The translations under genes and the position numbers were made by a program. From assembly GCA_944320595.1 (NCBI GenBank), contig CALUIB010000019.1:1-54860 (forward strand): a DNA stretch of 54,860 bases, given 5' to 3'. The DNA is from an uncultured Muribaculaceae bacterium (GTDB lineage: Bacteria; Bacteroidota; Bacteroidia; Bacteroidales; Muribaculaceae). The notes beneath the pieces were generated by a model. That model worked only from the letters and a program-made list of their open reading frames with translations, searched no databases and was not told the DNA's origin. Below are positions 1 through 8,707 of this stretch, piece after piece; positions within the stretch are counted from its first letter, which is position 1; each line of letters opens with the position of its first letter.

Positions 1-152
1 AACCATTCGCCAATCGGCTGTCTGTTTATGGTCAGAACCAGTTTATTGTTATCGGTCGGATTCCTTTCCACCTTGAAGATATCATTCTTGATGTCAAACT
101 TCCGCCTGTGCTCTTCGACATAAATCCTGCCATTGCACCTGTGATAGCCTAT
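1..152 (-). pseudogene. Unassigned coding fragment running off the window edge
   Basis: The minus strand is open from an in-frame stop at 153-155 to the window edge. It reads as a protein-like stretch containing VEEHRRKFDIKND and INRQPIGEWF, but no start codon follows the stop. I do not recognise the family. The charged composition and the adjoining accessory nuclease suggest a remnant of a mobile-element gene, which is an inference. It could also be a chance open frame. Confidence 0.25.
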
Positions 153-178
153 TCACTTGTCAGAAAACACTCTTTCAC

Positions 179-1468
179 TTATTTCTTTTCATTGTCAAGA
201 AACATCGTCAGTTCTTCTTCCACCTGTTCTATGCTCGGCAATGCCGATTTCAGATTTTCGGGTACTGCCTTACTGAGCTGATAGTCGCTGATGCCGATAG
301 GCTGGTCATAGCCTGTCAGCGCATACTGCGCAACAATCTCATTCTTGCCCTTACATAGCAACAGCCCGATAGTCTTGTTGTCATTTTCTCCCCTCAGTTT
401 GTCGTCCACCACATTTATGTAGAAGTTCAGCTGCCCGGCATATTCCGGTTTGAAAGGGGTTGCTTTCAGCTCCACGACCACGTAAGCATGGAGTTTGATG
501 TTGTACAGAATCAGGTCGGCATAGAAATCGCTGTCGCCAATCTGGAAATGTTTCTGTCTTGCGACAAAGGCAAATCCGTTGCCCATCTCCAACAGATAAC
601 GTGTAACGTGCTTCACCAACTGTTCTTCTATGTCCCTTTCGTCAGCACGTTCTTTGGCTCCTGCCAAATCAAATATGTACGGGTCTTTCAACAAGTAGTT
701 GGCAAAGTCGCTTTGCGGTGCAGGAAGCGTGGCGGTAAAATTGTTGACCTTGTGGCTGTTGATTTGCCTTTCGTACAGTTTACTCTCAATCTGCATTTTC
801 AAGACATTGCTGCTCCAACCCATTTCCACAGATTGCTTCATATACCAGTATTCCACACCCAACGGAAGCGAACTGTTGAGCATGACCATTTGACTTGCCC
901 AATTAATTCTTGCCACGGGCGATGCAAGGAACAATTTTTCTATATCTCCGATGTCTGTTCTATAAATAGCAGATACGGTTTTTGCCACATTCTGAATTTG
1001 CGCAGGAACTTCCTGCGTAAATTCTAATTCCTTAAAATCAACCGATTGTATTTGCGCAGTAAGCTCCTGCGTAAATTGCCCGTTGTTTAATTTCAAGACT
1101 TCATCTGTTACATTCCGTATGCTTGGAAGCGACAGCCTTGCCTCTGTTTCAATAAAACATCGTAGTACGCTTAATGGATACGACCTTGCGAATTGGCACA
1201 TATAAGTAAGGTTACGTTCCGAATATCCTTTCTTTTCGGGATAATTGAACCGTATCGCCTGCGCCAATTTCTTGATGACTTTGCCGCCCCAGCCTTGTCG
1301 GTTCTGGTGGTATAAAATGTAATTACCCATCTTCCAATAATGGAACAGCATCTGCGCATTGGCTGCACTGATGAGCCGCACTTGCGCCTGCTCTATTTCT
1401 GAACCGATGGCATTGACAAAAGCCTCGAAACTTTTTTTCTCTATATAGTTATCTTTGTTTCTCATCAC
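179..1468 (-). CDS. DUF1016 (YhcG-type) PDDEXK nuclease domain protein
   Basis: This 429-residue protein has a DUF1016 N-terminal region (about 12-230, with YSERNLTYMCQFARSYP and GWSSNVLKMQIESKLYERQ) and a C-terminal PDDEXK nuclease fold (about 250-400). Visible active-site candidates are D314 and D318 and the E333-L-K335 motif. Family members are accessory genes, often near restriction-modification or mobile DNA, and their substrate is not settled. The linker at 132-161 carries a duplicated peptide (FTQELTAQIQ and FTQEVPAQIQ) encoded by two 27-bp direct repeats, so the protein is somewhat longer than usual. Base composition is more AT-rich than the neighbouring housekeeping genes, consistent with transfer. 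The family call is firm; the biological role is not. Confidence 0.85.
   Translation of the reverse strand: MMRNKDNYIEKKSFEAFVNAIGSEIEQAQVRLISAANAQMLFHYWKMGNYILYHQNRQGWGGKVIKKLAQAIRFNYPEKKGYSERNLTYMCQFARSYPLSVLRCFIETEARLSLPSIRNVTDEVLKLNNGQFTQELTAQIQSVDFKELEFTQEVPAQIQNVAKTVSAIYRTDIGDIEKLFLASPVARINWASQMVMLNSSLPLGVEYWYMKQSVEMGWSSNVLKMQIESKLYERQINSHKVNNFTATLPAPQSDFANYLLKDPYIFDLAGAKERADERDIEEQLVKHVTRYLLEMGNGFAFVARQKHFQIGDSDFYADLILYNIKLHAYVVVELKATPFKPEYAGQLNFYINVVDDKLRGENDNKTIGLLLCKGKNEIVAQYALTGYDQPIGISDYQLSKAVPENLKSALPSIEQVEEELTMFLDNEKK
997..1077. repeat. Two in-frame 27-bp direct repeats inside the nuclease gene
   Basis: Copies at 997-1023 and 1051-1077 differ at three positions and are spaced exactly 54 bp apart, keeping the reading frame. 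The first copy contains a perfect inverted repeat, CGCAGGAA-C-TTCCTGCG. Confidence 0.7.
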
Positions 1469-1583
1469 TACTCATTCCAAATACTCACGCATGGAAATAT
1501 AAAAATCAACACCCAAATATACACTCAATAATTGAAATAGCAAATAACCTGCAAGCGCATATTTAAGTAATGTAACATTAAAG

Positions 1584-1620
1584 TTGCGGCACACCAACAA
1601 CGTATTGTGGTGTGCCGCAA
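1584..1620 (-). terminator. Hairpin terminator of the transketolase gene
   Basis: Perfect 13-bp arms TTGCGGCACACCA (1584-1596) and TGGTGTGCCGCAA (1608-1620) lie 33 bp past the transketolase stop codon. The trailing T-run on the minus strand is weak (CTTTAATG). Confidence 0.65.
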
Positions 1621-1652
1621 CCTGCTTTTTATCCTCTATTCGCAAAAGCTGC

Positions 1653-3665
1653 TTACAGCATTTGCTTTACTTGGTCATACACATTCTGTGCCGTAAAGCC
1701 GAATTTCTCGTCAAGCACTTTGTAAGGAGCCGAATAACCAAAGTAGTCGATGCCCCACACCTTGCCATTCAAGCCCACAAGGCTTTGCATGGCAAACGAC
1801 AATCCTGCGGTAAGTCCGAACACCTTGCCCGTAGGCGGAATGATGCTCTCCTGGTACTCGCGGCTTTGGTTGCGGAACAGCCCCTCCGACGGAGCCGACA
1901 CGATGCGCACTTTCACGCCGTCGCGGCGCAGCAGCGCGGCACCGGCCACAAGCGTCGATACCTCCGAACCACTTGCCACGAGCGTCACATCGGGGTTGTC
2001 GTCCGACCCTGCCACGATGTACGCGCCACGTGCAGCCTGCGCATAGTCGGTGCCTTCGGGCAAATTCTCCACATTTTGGCGCGAGAATATAAGCCCCGTG
2101 GGCGAAGTGGTGTTCTCCATAGCAAGTTTCCATGCCTGCGTGGCCTCGTCCACATCGGCCGGACGCAACACGAGCATCGAATTGCGACCACTGTGGTTGC
2201 GCATCTTTTCAAGCAGGCGTATCTGCGCCTCCTGTTCCACCGGCTGGTGCGTAGGCCCGTCTTCACCCACGCGGAATGCGTCGTGCGACCAAATGAACTT
2301 CACCGGCAATTCCATCAGCGCGGCCATGCGTATGGCTGGCTTCATGTAATCGCTGAACACGAAGAACGTGCCGCACGAGGCTATCACGCCGCCATGCAGA
2401 GCCATGCCTATGCAGCAGCAAGCCATGGTAAGCTCGGCCACGCCGGCCTGCAAGAATGCGCCGGTGAAATCGCGGTGGCTGAATGCGTGTGTCTTTTTCA
2501 GGAAACCGTCGGTCTTGTCCGAGTTACACAAGTCGGCCGACGCGCATATCATGTTCTCTACCTTCTCGGCCAACACGCTCAGCACAGCCGACGAACCCGC
2601 ACGTGTGGGACCTCCGGCCTTTTGCTTTATTGAATTCCAATCTATCTCGGGCAGCTTGCCGCTGAAGAATTGTTCAAGCTTGCGAGCCTTGTCGGGATGC
2701 TCGGCTGCCCAGGCAGCCTTGGCAGCATACTTCGCAGCCATTATCTCCTTCAGCTCCTCGCGGCGGCGGTCATAAATGGCCTGCACCTCGGGGAAGATGA
2801 CGAACGGGTTCTCGGGGTCGCCGCCAAGGTTCCGAACCGTGTTTACGTATGCTCCGTCGCCAAGCGGCGCACCATGCGTGCCGCAATCATGCTCATAGCT
2901 TGTGCCGTCGGCCCTCAAAGCCCCCTTGCCCATCACGGTGTGCCCTATGATAATCGTCGGGCGCAGCTTTTCGGCCTTCGCCTCGGTCAGTGCGCGGCGT
3001 ATCTCGTCGGGGTTGTTCCCGTCTATCTCTATCACATTCCAGTTCCAAGCACGGTACTTCATGGCCACGTTCTCGTTAGTGACCTCCTCGCAGGCGGTTG
3101 ACAACTGTATCTCGTTGGCATCATAGAACATCACAAGGTTGTCGAGCCCCAATGTGCCGGCAATGCGGCCCGCGCCTTGCGAAATCTCCTCTTGCATGCC
3201 GCCGTCCGATATGTAGGCATAAATCGTCTGCCCCATCACCTCGTCGCCAAGGCGCGCTGCAAGGAACTTGGCAGCAATCGCGGCACCCACGGCATAGCAA
3301 TGCCCCTGCCCCAACGGGCCCGAAGTGTTCTCGATGCCATGTTTCACATCGAGCTCCGGGTGGCCCGGGCACGGCGAACCCCACTGGCGGAAACTCTTCA
3401 AGTCGTCGATGGTATATTTCCCGGCCATGGCAAGCACCGAATAAAGCATCGGCGACATGTGGCCCGGATCGAGGAAGAAACGGTCGCGCCCTTCCCAATA
3501 TGGATTTTCGGGGTCGTAAACCATGAACTCCGAGAAAAGTACATTCACAAAATCGGCACCACCCATAGCACCACCAGGGTGGCCCGACTTGGCCTTTTCG
3601 ACCATCGCAGCAGTCAATATGCGTATGTTGTCGGCTGCGCGCGTCATCAATTTGCTGTCGTTCAT
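1653..3665 (-). CDS. tkt: Transketolase
   Basis: This 670-residue, full-length transketolase transfers two-carbon ketol units between pentose-phosphate-pathway sugars in the cytoplasm, using thiamine diphosphate and a divalent metal. The N-terminal thiamine-diphosphate domain shows GHPGGAMGGADF, FLDPGHMSPMLYS and SDGGMQEEISQGAGR. The pyrimidine-binding domain shows HDAFRVGEDGPTHQP, and a C-terminal transketolase domain follows. The start at 3663-3665 (MNDSKLMTRAADNIR) fits family N-termini. It stands alone, divergent from rho, with its own -7 box upstream and a hairpin downstream. A 349-residue open frame on the opposite strand is a codon-bias shadow. Confidence 0.97.
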   Translation of the reverse strand: MNDSKLMTRAADNIRILTAAMVEKAKSGHPGGAMGGADFVNVLFSEFMVYDPENPYWEGRDRFFLDPGHMSPMLYSVLAMAGKYTIDDLKSFRQWGSPCPGHPELDVKHGIENTSGPLGQGHCYAVGAAIAAKFLAARLGDEVMGQTIYAYISDGGMQEEISQGAGRIAGTLGLDNLVMFYDANEIQLSTACEEVTNENVAMKYRAWNWNVIEIDGNNPDEIRRALTEAKAEKLRPTIIIGHTVMGKGALRADGTSYEHDCGTHGAPLGDGAYVNTVRNLGGDPENPFVIFPEVQAIYDRRREELKEIMAAKYAAKAAWAAEHPDKARKLEQFFSGKLPEIDWNSIKQKAGGPTRAGSSAVLSVLAEKVENMICASADLCNSDKTDGFLKKTHAFSHRDFTGAFLQAGVAELTMACCCIGMALHGGVIASCGTFFVFSDYMKPAIRMAALMELPVKFIWSHDAFRVGEDGPTHQPVEQEAQIRLLEKMRNHSGRNSMLVLRPADVDEATQAWKLAMENTTSPTGLIFSRQNVENLPEGTDYAQAARGAYIVAGSDDNPDVTLVASGSEVSTLVAGAALLRRDGVKVRIVSAPSEGLFRNQSREYQESIIPPTGKVFGLTAGLSFAMQSLVGLNGKVWGIDYFGYSAPYKVLDEKFGFTAQNVYDQVKQML

Positions 3666-3701
3666 TAGACTTTATTTTGAGGTTTTGAAATATCGCATTT
3701 G

Positions 3702-3709
3702 CAAATGTA
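3702..3709 (-). promoter_or_regulatory. Probable -7 promoter box of tkt
   Basis: On the minus strand this reads TACATTTG, matching the Bacteroidetes TAnnTTTG -7 element, about 37 bp before the transketolase start. No clear TTG -33 element is visible at the usual distance. Confidence 0.5.
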
Positions 3710-3835
3710 TTAAAATATATTGACAATTCTAACAGTTTTCCACGATTAACACAAAAATATGACTTCTGCCACTTGCCTTCAACCATTTTCGGCAAAAAAG
3801 GACAGGCTAAATTTCCATGTTAACAAAAAAATACC

Positions 3836-3843
3836 TATATTTG
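3836..3843 (+). promoter_or_regulatory. Probable -7 promoter box of rho
   Basis: TATATTTG matches TAnnTTTG, with an AT-rich upstream region. It would give a leader of nearly 280 nt before the rho start codon. Confidence 0.55.
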
Positions 3844-3849
3844 CACCAC

Positions 3850-4128
3850 AATTCAACCGAGGCCGTTGACGCAGGCGTGGGGCTTATTCAAATCCATAAC
3901 GCAATTTAAATACGCTCGCAGCCGCCGCAGCTCTCTCCCACCACAAATAGCAAGCGGCGCAACGGCATTCCTATCAAGCAACGCAATTCTTATTTTTTCA
4001 TTTTAACTGATATTTCACAAGGCTTGCGGCACAAGCAAGACGTATGTGCCGGGCATAATTCAGATGCAAGCTCAATGCTACGATTATATGCCGCGCTTTT
4101 CACATAATATATTTACACAAGTAATATT
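3850..4128 (+). promoter_or_regulatory. Long untranslated leader of rho
   Basis: About 280 nt separate the putative promoter from the rho ATG and hold no convincing gene. A hairpin with arms CGGCACA (4027-4033) and TGTGCCG (4045-4051) lies 80 nt before the start. Much of the 5' half is C-rich and G-poor, the composition favoured by Rho-dependent attenuation. Autoregulation through the leader is known for rho in other bacteria and is inferred here. Confidence 0.4.
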
Positions 4129-6252
4129 ATGCACACTCTTTCTGATTTAAGTTCACTCGACTTGACCGAATTGAAAGCCATCGCCGTGTCGATGGGCATC
4201 AAGAAAATAGATGATTTGAGCCAAGACGACCTAATTTACACCATCCTCGACCAACAGGCAATAAACAGCTCCAAGGCTTCGGCGGCAAACATAACCGAGC
4301 GCAAGAAACGCCCAACCAAGCAAAAGGCCAAAGCCAAAACGAGCCAAAACGCAAAAGCCGAAAACAGCAACGACGCAGACAACGCCGGCAGCAAACAGAC
4401 CGCCGACAGTGCCGAAAAGAAAAACGGGCAACCAAAACGGTCGAAAAAGCAAGCCAAGGACGCAGCCGCCGAGCAAAATGGGGACTCCACCGACGCACTA
4501 CAAAGCGGCAACAACGAAACGGCAACCGCACAGGCCGACGGGCAAAACAAACAACGCAAAAGGACAAGGAAAAACAAGGAAATGGAAAACAACAACGAGG
4601 CCGAAAACCAGCTACAAGCCGTGGCCGAAAACGAGAACGCCGCTGCCGAATCGGCAACGCCGCAAGATAACACCGCCGTGAACAACGAGGCAAGCACTCC
4701 GACAACAGTAGAACCGCAACAAGCTACCGACACACCGGCCACACAGCCGATGCCCGAAAGCAACGATGCGCCTGCCGCAACCACTGGCGAAGACAACACC
4801 ACGCAGCCTGCCTCCCTGGCAGCAACCACGACCATGCAGGCCGAGGTGAGGAAACCGTCGGTTTCGCTCGACGCCTTCTTCAACACAGGCTCGCGCAAAA
4901 CGTTCAAGCCGCGCAGCAGGCAGGAACGCGAAGAGGCCGCCCGCCGCGCCGCCGAAGAAGCTCGCCGCGCTGCCGAGGAGGCTGCCAACGCACCGATAAT
5001 CATACAAGAACCGCAAGCCGAAAAACAAGAGGCCGCTCCTGCTGCAACAGGGAAACAGCGCGGAAAATTCGCCAAGCAAAACGGCAAGCAGCAAGCCAAG
5101 CAGGCAACCGAGCCGGAACCAGAGCCATACAACTTTGAAGGCATACTGAAAGCTACCGGAGTGCTTGAAATAATGCCCGACGGATATGGATTCCTGCGCT
5201 CGTCGGACTACAACTACCTCACATCGCCCGACGACATTTATGTGGCACAAAGCCAAATCAAGCTCAACGGGCTGAAAACCGGCGATGTAGTGGAAGGCGC
5301 AATACGCCCGCCAAAGGAAGGGGAAAAATATTTCCCACTGTGCCGCGTGGACTTAATCAACGGACGCACTCCCGAATTCGTACGCGACCGCATACCATTT
5401 GAACACTTAGTACCGCTGTTCCCCGACGAGAAATTCGACCTCACAAGCGGCAAGACCTGCAACATATCTACGCGCATTGTGGATATGTTCGCCCCCATCG
5501 GCAAGGGCCAACGCGGGCTTATAGTGGCTCCGCCCAAGACGGGCAAAACAGTACTGCTAAAAGACATAGCCAATGCAATCTCGGAAAACCACCCCGAGAC
5601 CTACATGATAATATTGCTAATCGACGAACGCCCCGAGGAGGTTACCGACATGGCCCGCAGCGTGAACGCCGAGGTTATTGCCTCAACATTCGACGAGCCT
5701 GCCGAACGCCACGTGAAAATAGCCGGGCTTGTGCTTGAAAAGGCCAAACGCCTGGTAGAATGCGGACACGACGTGGTGATACTGCTCGACTCTATCACAC
5801 GCCTTGCCAGAGCATACAACACGGTGTCGCCGGCTTCAGGCAAGATACTGTCGGGCGGCGTGGATGCCAACGCACTGCAAAAGCCCAAGCGTTTCTTCGG
5901 CGCGGCCCGCAACATAGAAAACGGCGGTAGCCTCACCATCATAGCCACGGCACTCATAGAAACCGGCTCGAAGATGGACGAAGTGATTTTCGAGGAATTC
6001 AAGGGGACGGGCAACATGGAGCTGCAACTCGACCGCAAGCTGTCTAACAAGCGCATATTCCCGTCGGTTGACATCATGGCATCGAGCACTCGCCGCGACG
6101 ACTTGCTGCTCTCGCGCGACACACTCAACCGAATGTGGGTGTTGCGCCGTTTCTTGAGCGACCGCAACTCAATCGAGGCAATGGAGTTCATCAAAGACCG
6201 CATGGAACGCACACGTTCCAACGAGGAACTACTGCTTTCGATGAACGACTAA
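4129..6252 (+). CDS. rho: Transcription termination factor Rho with long disordered insert
   Basis: This 707-residue Rho is an RNA-dependent ATPase that terminates untranslated transcripts; E. coli Rho has about 420 residues. Residues 1-45 form the helical N-terminal Rho domain ([20 protein letters not shown]). Residues about 46-330 are a low-complexity region rich in K, A, N, Q, E and T. From about 335 the cold-shock-like RNA-binding domain follows ([10 protein letters not shown]). The RecA-like ATPase has Walker A PPKTGKT (about 468-474), Walker [17 protein letters not shown], and the Q-loop/R-loop segment GALQ-like [16 protein letters not shown] with FKGTGNMEL. Disordered inserts in Bacteroides Rho are known to drive phase separation and gut fitness; whether this one does is inferred. 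Confidence 0.97.
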   Translation: MHTLSDLSSLDLTELKAIAVSMGIKKIDDLSQDDLIYTILDQQAINSSKASAANITERKKRPTKQKAKAKTSQNAKAENSNDADNAGSKQTADSAEKKNGQPKRSKKQAKDAAAEQNGDSTDALQSGNNETATAQADGQNKQRKRTRKNKEMENNNEAENQLQAVAENENAAAESATPQDNTAVNNEASTPTTVEPQQATDTPATQPMPESNDAPAATTGEDNTTQPASLAATTTMQAEVRKPSVSLDAFFNTGSRKTFKPRSRQEREEAARRAAEEARRAAEEAANAPIIIQEPQAEKQEAAPAATGKQRGKFAKQNGKQQAKQATEPEPEPYNFEGILKATGVLEIMPDGYGFLRSSDYNYLTSPDDIYVAQSQIKLNGLKTGDVVEGAIRPPKEGEKYFPLCRVDLINGRTPEFVRDRIPFEHLVPLFPDEKFDLTSGKTCNISTRIVDMFAPIGKGQRGLIVAPPKTGKTVLLKDIANAISENHPETYMIILLIDERPEEVTDMARSVNAEVIASTFDEPAERHVKIAGLVLEKAKRLVECGHDVVILLDSITRLARAYNTVSPASGKILSGGVDANALQKPKRFFGAARNIENGGSLTIIATALIETGSKMDEVIFEEFKGTGNMELQLDRKLSNKRIFPSVDIMASSTRRDDLLLSRDTLNRMWVLRRFLSDRNSIEAMEFIKDRMERTRSNEELLLSMND

Positions 6253-6264
6253 GGTTATAGCCGC

Positions 6265-6327
6265 ACAACGACACACAGACAGGGCAGATGCTGTGGATAG
6301 GCATCTGCCCTGTCTGTGTGTCGTTGT
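6265..6327. terminator. Very strong bidirectional terminator hairpin
   Basis: Perfect 27-bp arms at 6265-6291 and 6301-6327 enclose a 9-nt loop (TGTGGATAG) between the converging rho gene and the small YbjN-like gene. The right arm touches the stop codon of the latter. Confidence 0.8.
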
Positions 6328-6725
6328 CAATTGCCTGCCAATTCGGCTTTGGTATTTCGGAATATGCTCCGCACCATGCCAAGTATTGTCAGCGCATGGC
6401 TTAGATTAAGCCTTATGACATCTTCATCGGTGTAATAAAACTCGCAACTTGCCGAAACAGCCTTGAGCGAACGCTCCAAGAACACCTTGGCCATCTTTAT
6501 TTCGCGCGTCACATTATTGCATGCTGTAAGCACCAGCACTATTTCATCTTCCTCAACCTCGACAAACTGCGGCAACAGCAACACCACGCGCAGATCATCT
6601 TCGTCGCCCACTATTACGTAGATGCTTTTCATCTCATGCCTTATCAGCAAGTCTCCGTCCTGGTCTATTTGAGGTTTGTAGCCCATGTCCTCAAGTATCC
6701 CCATCAGCATATCTCTCTTTGCCAT
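6327..6725 (-). CDS. Small YbjN/type III chaperone-like protein
   Basis: This 132-residue acidic protein has no signal peptide or membrane segment. The start at 6725 (MAKRDMLMGILEDMGYKP) is preceded by an unusually good AGGAGG site, so the longer open frame from 6854 is rejected. The pattern of an N-terminal helix, alternating beta strands (LLIRHEMKSIYVIVGDEDDLRVVLLLPQF) and closing helices resembles the YbjN/type III secretion chaperone-like fold. It shares this pattern with the next gene upstream, from which it is separated by 19 bp, and the two follow an AAA+ ATPase gene in one operon. The fold assignment rests on sequence pattern only, and no function is known to me. Confidence 0.8.
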   Translation of the reverse strand: MAKRDMLMGILEDMGYKPQIDQDGDLLIRHEMKSIYVIVGDEDDLRVVLLLPQFVEVEEDEIVLVLTACNNVTREIKMAKVFLERSLKAVSASCEFYYTDEDVIRLNLSHALTILGMVRSIFRNTKAELAGN

Positions 6726-6744
6726 AACTAATTTCCTCCTTTCT

Positions 6745-7227
6745 TTATTGTTCTTTCTCGGGGTCGGCAGCCTCGATGTCGTCTCCGTCAGTCTCGCCGC
6801 TTTCAGTATCGCTCCCAGTCTCCCCGTCACCCGTATCTTCAGGCTTGTCTGCATCGGCTATAGCCTTGCGAGTGTAATACAGCGTGGAATCAAGGTGCAA
6901 TATTATAGTCGAAATGAGCTGCGCGAAATCTTCCTCGCCAAACAATTCACGTTCATACGACAGCCACAGGCTGTTGCCAATCCTGTAAGCCTTGCAATAC
7001 TTCATCGTGCCGTTCACCTTGTCAATCAACTTGTACAACTTCAGCTCATCGCCATCCTCCAGTTCATATACGCCATAAACTACAATCGACAAGAAATCTT
7101 CGTCGTTGTCGTTATACATATACAGGTAGCGAGTACCCTCGTAACTGAACTCGTAAGTGTTCTCGCCCACCTCTTCATATTTGAAACCGAGGTAGGCAAG
7201 TGCCTCCAATACTTTTTCTTTAATCAT
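6745..7227 (-). CDS. YbjN-like protein with acidic tail
   Basis: This 160-residue protein has a predicted alpha-beta domain at about 1-122 (MIKEKVLEALAYLGFKYEEV, then strands ending with an ISTIILHLDSTLYYTRKA helix). A low-complexity acidic tail (about 125-160, rich in D, E, G, S, T) follows. The folded part resembles the YbjN/type III chaperone-like family and is related in layout to the downstream 132-residue protein. It lies 34 bp after the AAA+ gene and 19 bp before its smaller partner. An adaptor or substrate-binding role for the ATPase is an inference from operon structure. Confidence 0.8.
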   Translation of the reverse strand: MIKEKVLEALAYLGFKYEEVGENTYEFSYEGTRYLYMYNDNDEDFLSIVVYGVYELEDGDELKLYKLIDKVNGTMKYCKAYRIGNSLWLSYERELFGEEDFAQLISTIILHLDSTLYYTRKAIADADKPEDTGDGETGSDTESGETDGDDIEAADPEKEQ

Positions 7228-7261
7228 AACATATATCGGTTAATTGGGTTGATAATCATTT

Positions 7262-8254
7262 TCACAGGAATCCTATGGTACGCCGCCCCTTGCCCTCTTT
7301 GGGCGAAAATTCACTGCGTATGCGTTCATATTCGCGCAAGTCGCGGCTGCTCACCGACGGACGGCAGCTCGAAATCATGGTTTCAAGCAGCCGCTGAGTG
7401 ATTTTCTTATAAGGCAGGCTCTCATTGCGAATCGATTCGTTGAACATCTTCCGTGAAGCCGTTTTCACTATATAGTCTATGTCGCTACAGTTGTAGCCGC
7501 CAGTGAGCACCGCAAGCTGCACGTAGTCGATGTCGTCGTCGGCCGGCAATTTCGACAATGCCAGGCGGAACAGGCTCTCACGTGCGGCGCGGTCGGGCAT
7601 ATCCACATATATCATCTCGTCGATGCGCCCAGTGCGCAGCACCGCCTTGTCGATGCGTTCGGGGTGGTTGGTGGCGGCAAGCACGTAAACGCCGCGGTCG
7701 GCGGCATTATTGAGCATGCATAGGAACTCATTGACCTCTCCGTTCTGGTAATTGCGGTCGTCATTCGAGCGCCGGGGCACCATGGCGTCGAATTCATCGA
7801 AAAACATCAGCGTGGGAGCCTTGCTCTCGGCCTTGCGGAAAAGCTCACCTATCTTCTCCTGAGTGCCGTGTACCAGCGTCGATGCAATGTCGTCGGGCAG
7901 TACCTTCATGAAGTTGATGCCGACCTCCTCGGCAATCTTCTCGGCAAAGAACGTCTTGCCACACCCCGTCGGGCCGTAAAACAGCAGGCTTGGCGGCCTT
8001 ATCCCGTATGCCTCGGCACACTCGCGGTGGTTCAGCACATTTATGAACCCCTCCGTCACCATTCGCTTAAGCTCGTCCATACCGGCCACGTCGGCAAACC
8101 CGTTGCCTACCTTCTTGGCCACCGGTGCCGATGCCGCAACCGCCGACGCGCCGACCTCACGAGCCGGCACCTCAGCCATCTTCTCCGCGGCAGGCTTTCC
8201 GGCCTTGCCCTTCATCCTCAATATCCATTCTCGTTCAGCAGGGGTAACACTCAT
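7262..8254 (-). CDS. AAA+ ATPase of the classic FtsH/Cdc48-like clade
   Basis: This 330-residue protein has a single AAA+ module. A short basic and Ala/Pro-rich lead (about 1-48) precedes FADVAGMDELKRMV. Walker A is GPTGCGKT (about 94-101) and Walker B is LMFFDEFDA (about 147-155). Sensor-1 lies in VLAATNHPE, and arginine-finger candidates lie in LRTGRIDEM. There is no protease domain, no transmembrane segment and no second ATPase ring, so it is shorter than FtsH, ClpX or Cdc48. It is first in an operon with two YbjN-like proteins. I infer an unfoldase or remodeller whose partners are those proteins; the exact subfamily cannot be named from sequence alone. Confidence 0.88.
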   Translation of the reverse strand: MSVTPAEREWILRMKGKAGKPAAEKMAEVPAREVGASAVAASAPVAKKVGNGFADVAGMDELKRMVTEGFINVLNHRECAEAYGIRPPSLLFYGPTGCGKTFFAEKIAEEVGINFMKVLPDDIASTLVHGTQEKIGELFRKAESKAPTLMFFDEFDAMVPRRSNDDRNYQNGEVNEFLCMLNNAADRGVYVLAATNHPERIDKAVLRTGRIDEMIYVDMPDRAARESLFRLALSKLPADDDIDYVQLAVLTGGYNCSDIDYIVKTASRKMFNESIRNESLPYKKITQRLLETMISSCRPSVSSRDLREYERIRSEFSPKEGKGRRTIGFL

Positions 8255-8507
8255 AGCATTCGAGTTATAATTAGTTTCACTTTTTATGCAGGAGATTCAA
8301 GGCGAGCAATCCTCGCTCCATTTGCATTATTTCTTTTTGTGAAGATACAAAATTTATTTAGCCAATTTCAGCGATCTCGACAATTTTCATATATTTTAAC
8401 CCAATGAGACTTACTTATATCACGGAACAAACATCCAAACTCCCGCCTAAGTACAGATGAAACCAAAGAAAAATATGAAAAAAATCATGATTTTTTGCGA
8501 CCGTCTA
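8255..8507. other. Intergenic region with no gene seen
   Basis: This AT-rich spacer lies between the divergent AAA+ operon and tRNA-Cys. Short open frames here lack coding character. I see no hairpin or repeat, and no complete promoter for the AAA+ operon beyond a weak TATCTTCA. Confidence 0.5.
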
Positions 8508-8538
8508 TTGCGCATTTGAAAAATAAGCAGTACCTTTG
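8508..8538 (+). promoter_or_regulatory. Promoter of tRNA-Cys
   Basis: TTG (8508-8510) is followed after 20 bp by TACCTTTG (8531-8538), a full match to the Bacteroidetes -33/-7 pattern, ending 19 bp before the mature tRNA. Confidence 0.75.
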
Positions 8539-8557
8539 CCAACGCAAAAACAAACTC

Positions 8558-8632
8558 GGTTCCTTGGATGAGTGGTTTAGTCAACGGTCTGCAAAACCGT
8601 CCACGGCGGTTCGATTCCGCCAGGGACCTCCA
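8558..8632 (+). tRNA. tRNA-Cys (GCA)
   Basis: The cloverleaf is complete. Acceptor arms GGTTCCT and AGGGACC pair, the anticodon loop CTGCAAA gives anticodon GCA, and the T loop reads TTCGATT. The 3' CCA (8630-8632) is encoded, unlike the other tRNAs in this window. Confidence 0.96.
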
Positions 8633-8642
8633 CACAAAGCCT

Positions 8643-8672
8643 AAGCTCTTGCCACCAAGCAAGGGCTTTTTT
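8643..8672 (+). terminator. Intrinsic terminator after tRNA-Cys
   Basis: Stem AAGCTCTTGC / GCAAGGGCTT with loop CACCAA is followed by a run of six T. queA begins 36 bp further on. Confidence 0.85.
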
Positions 8673-8707
8673 GTTATATGTGAAACCCACCAACCGACAC
8701 GACTATT

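Noticed and set aside
1584-2633. 349-codon open frame opposite transketolase
   Set aside because: It lies antisense to a full-length, well-conserved gene. It is rich in His, Arg and Cys and is best explained as a codon-bias shadow in GC-rich DNA.
4236-5144. 302-codon minus-strand frame in the first half of rho
   Set aside because: It mirrors the low-complexity insert of Rho. The Ser/Cys/Phe-rich translation has no domain.
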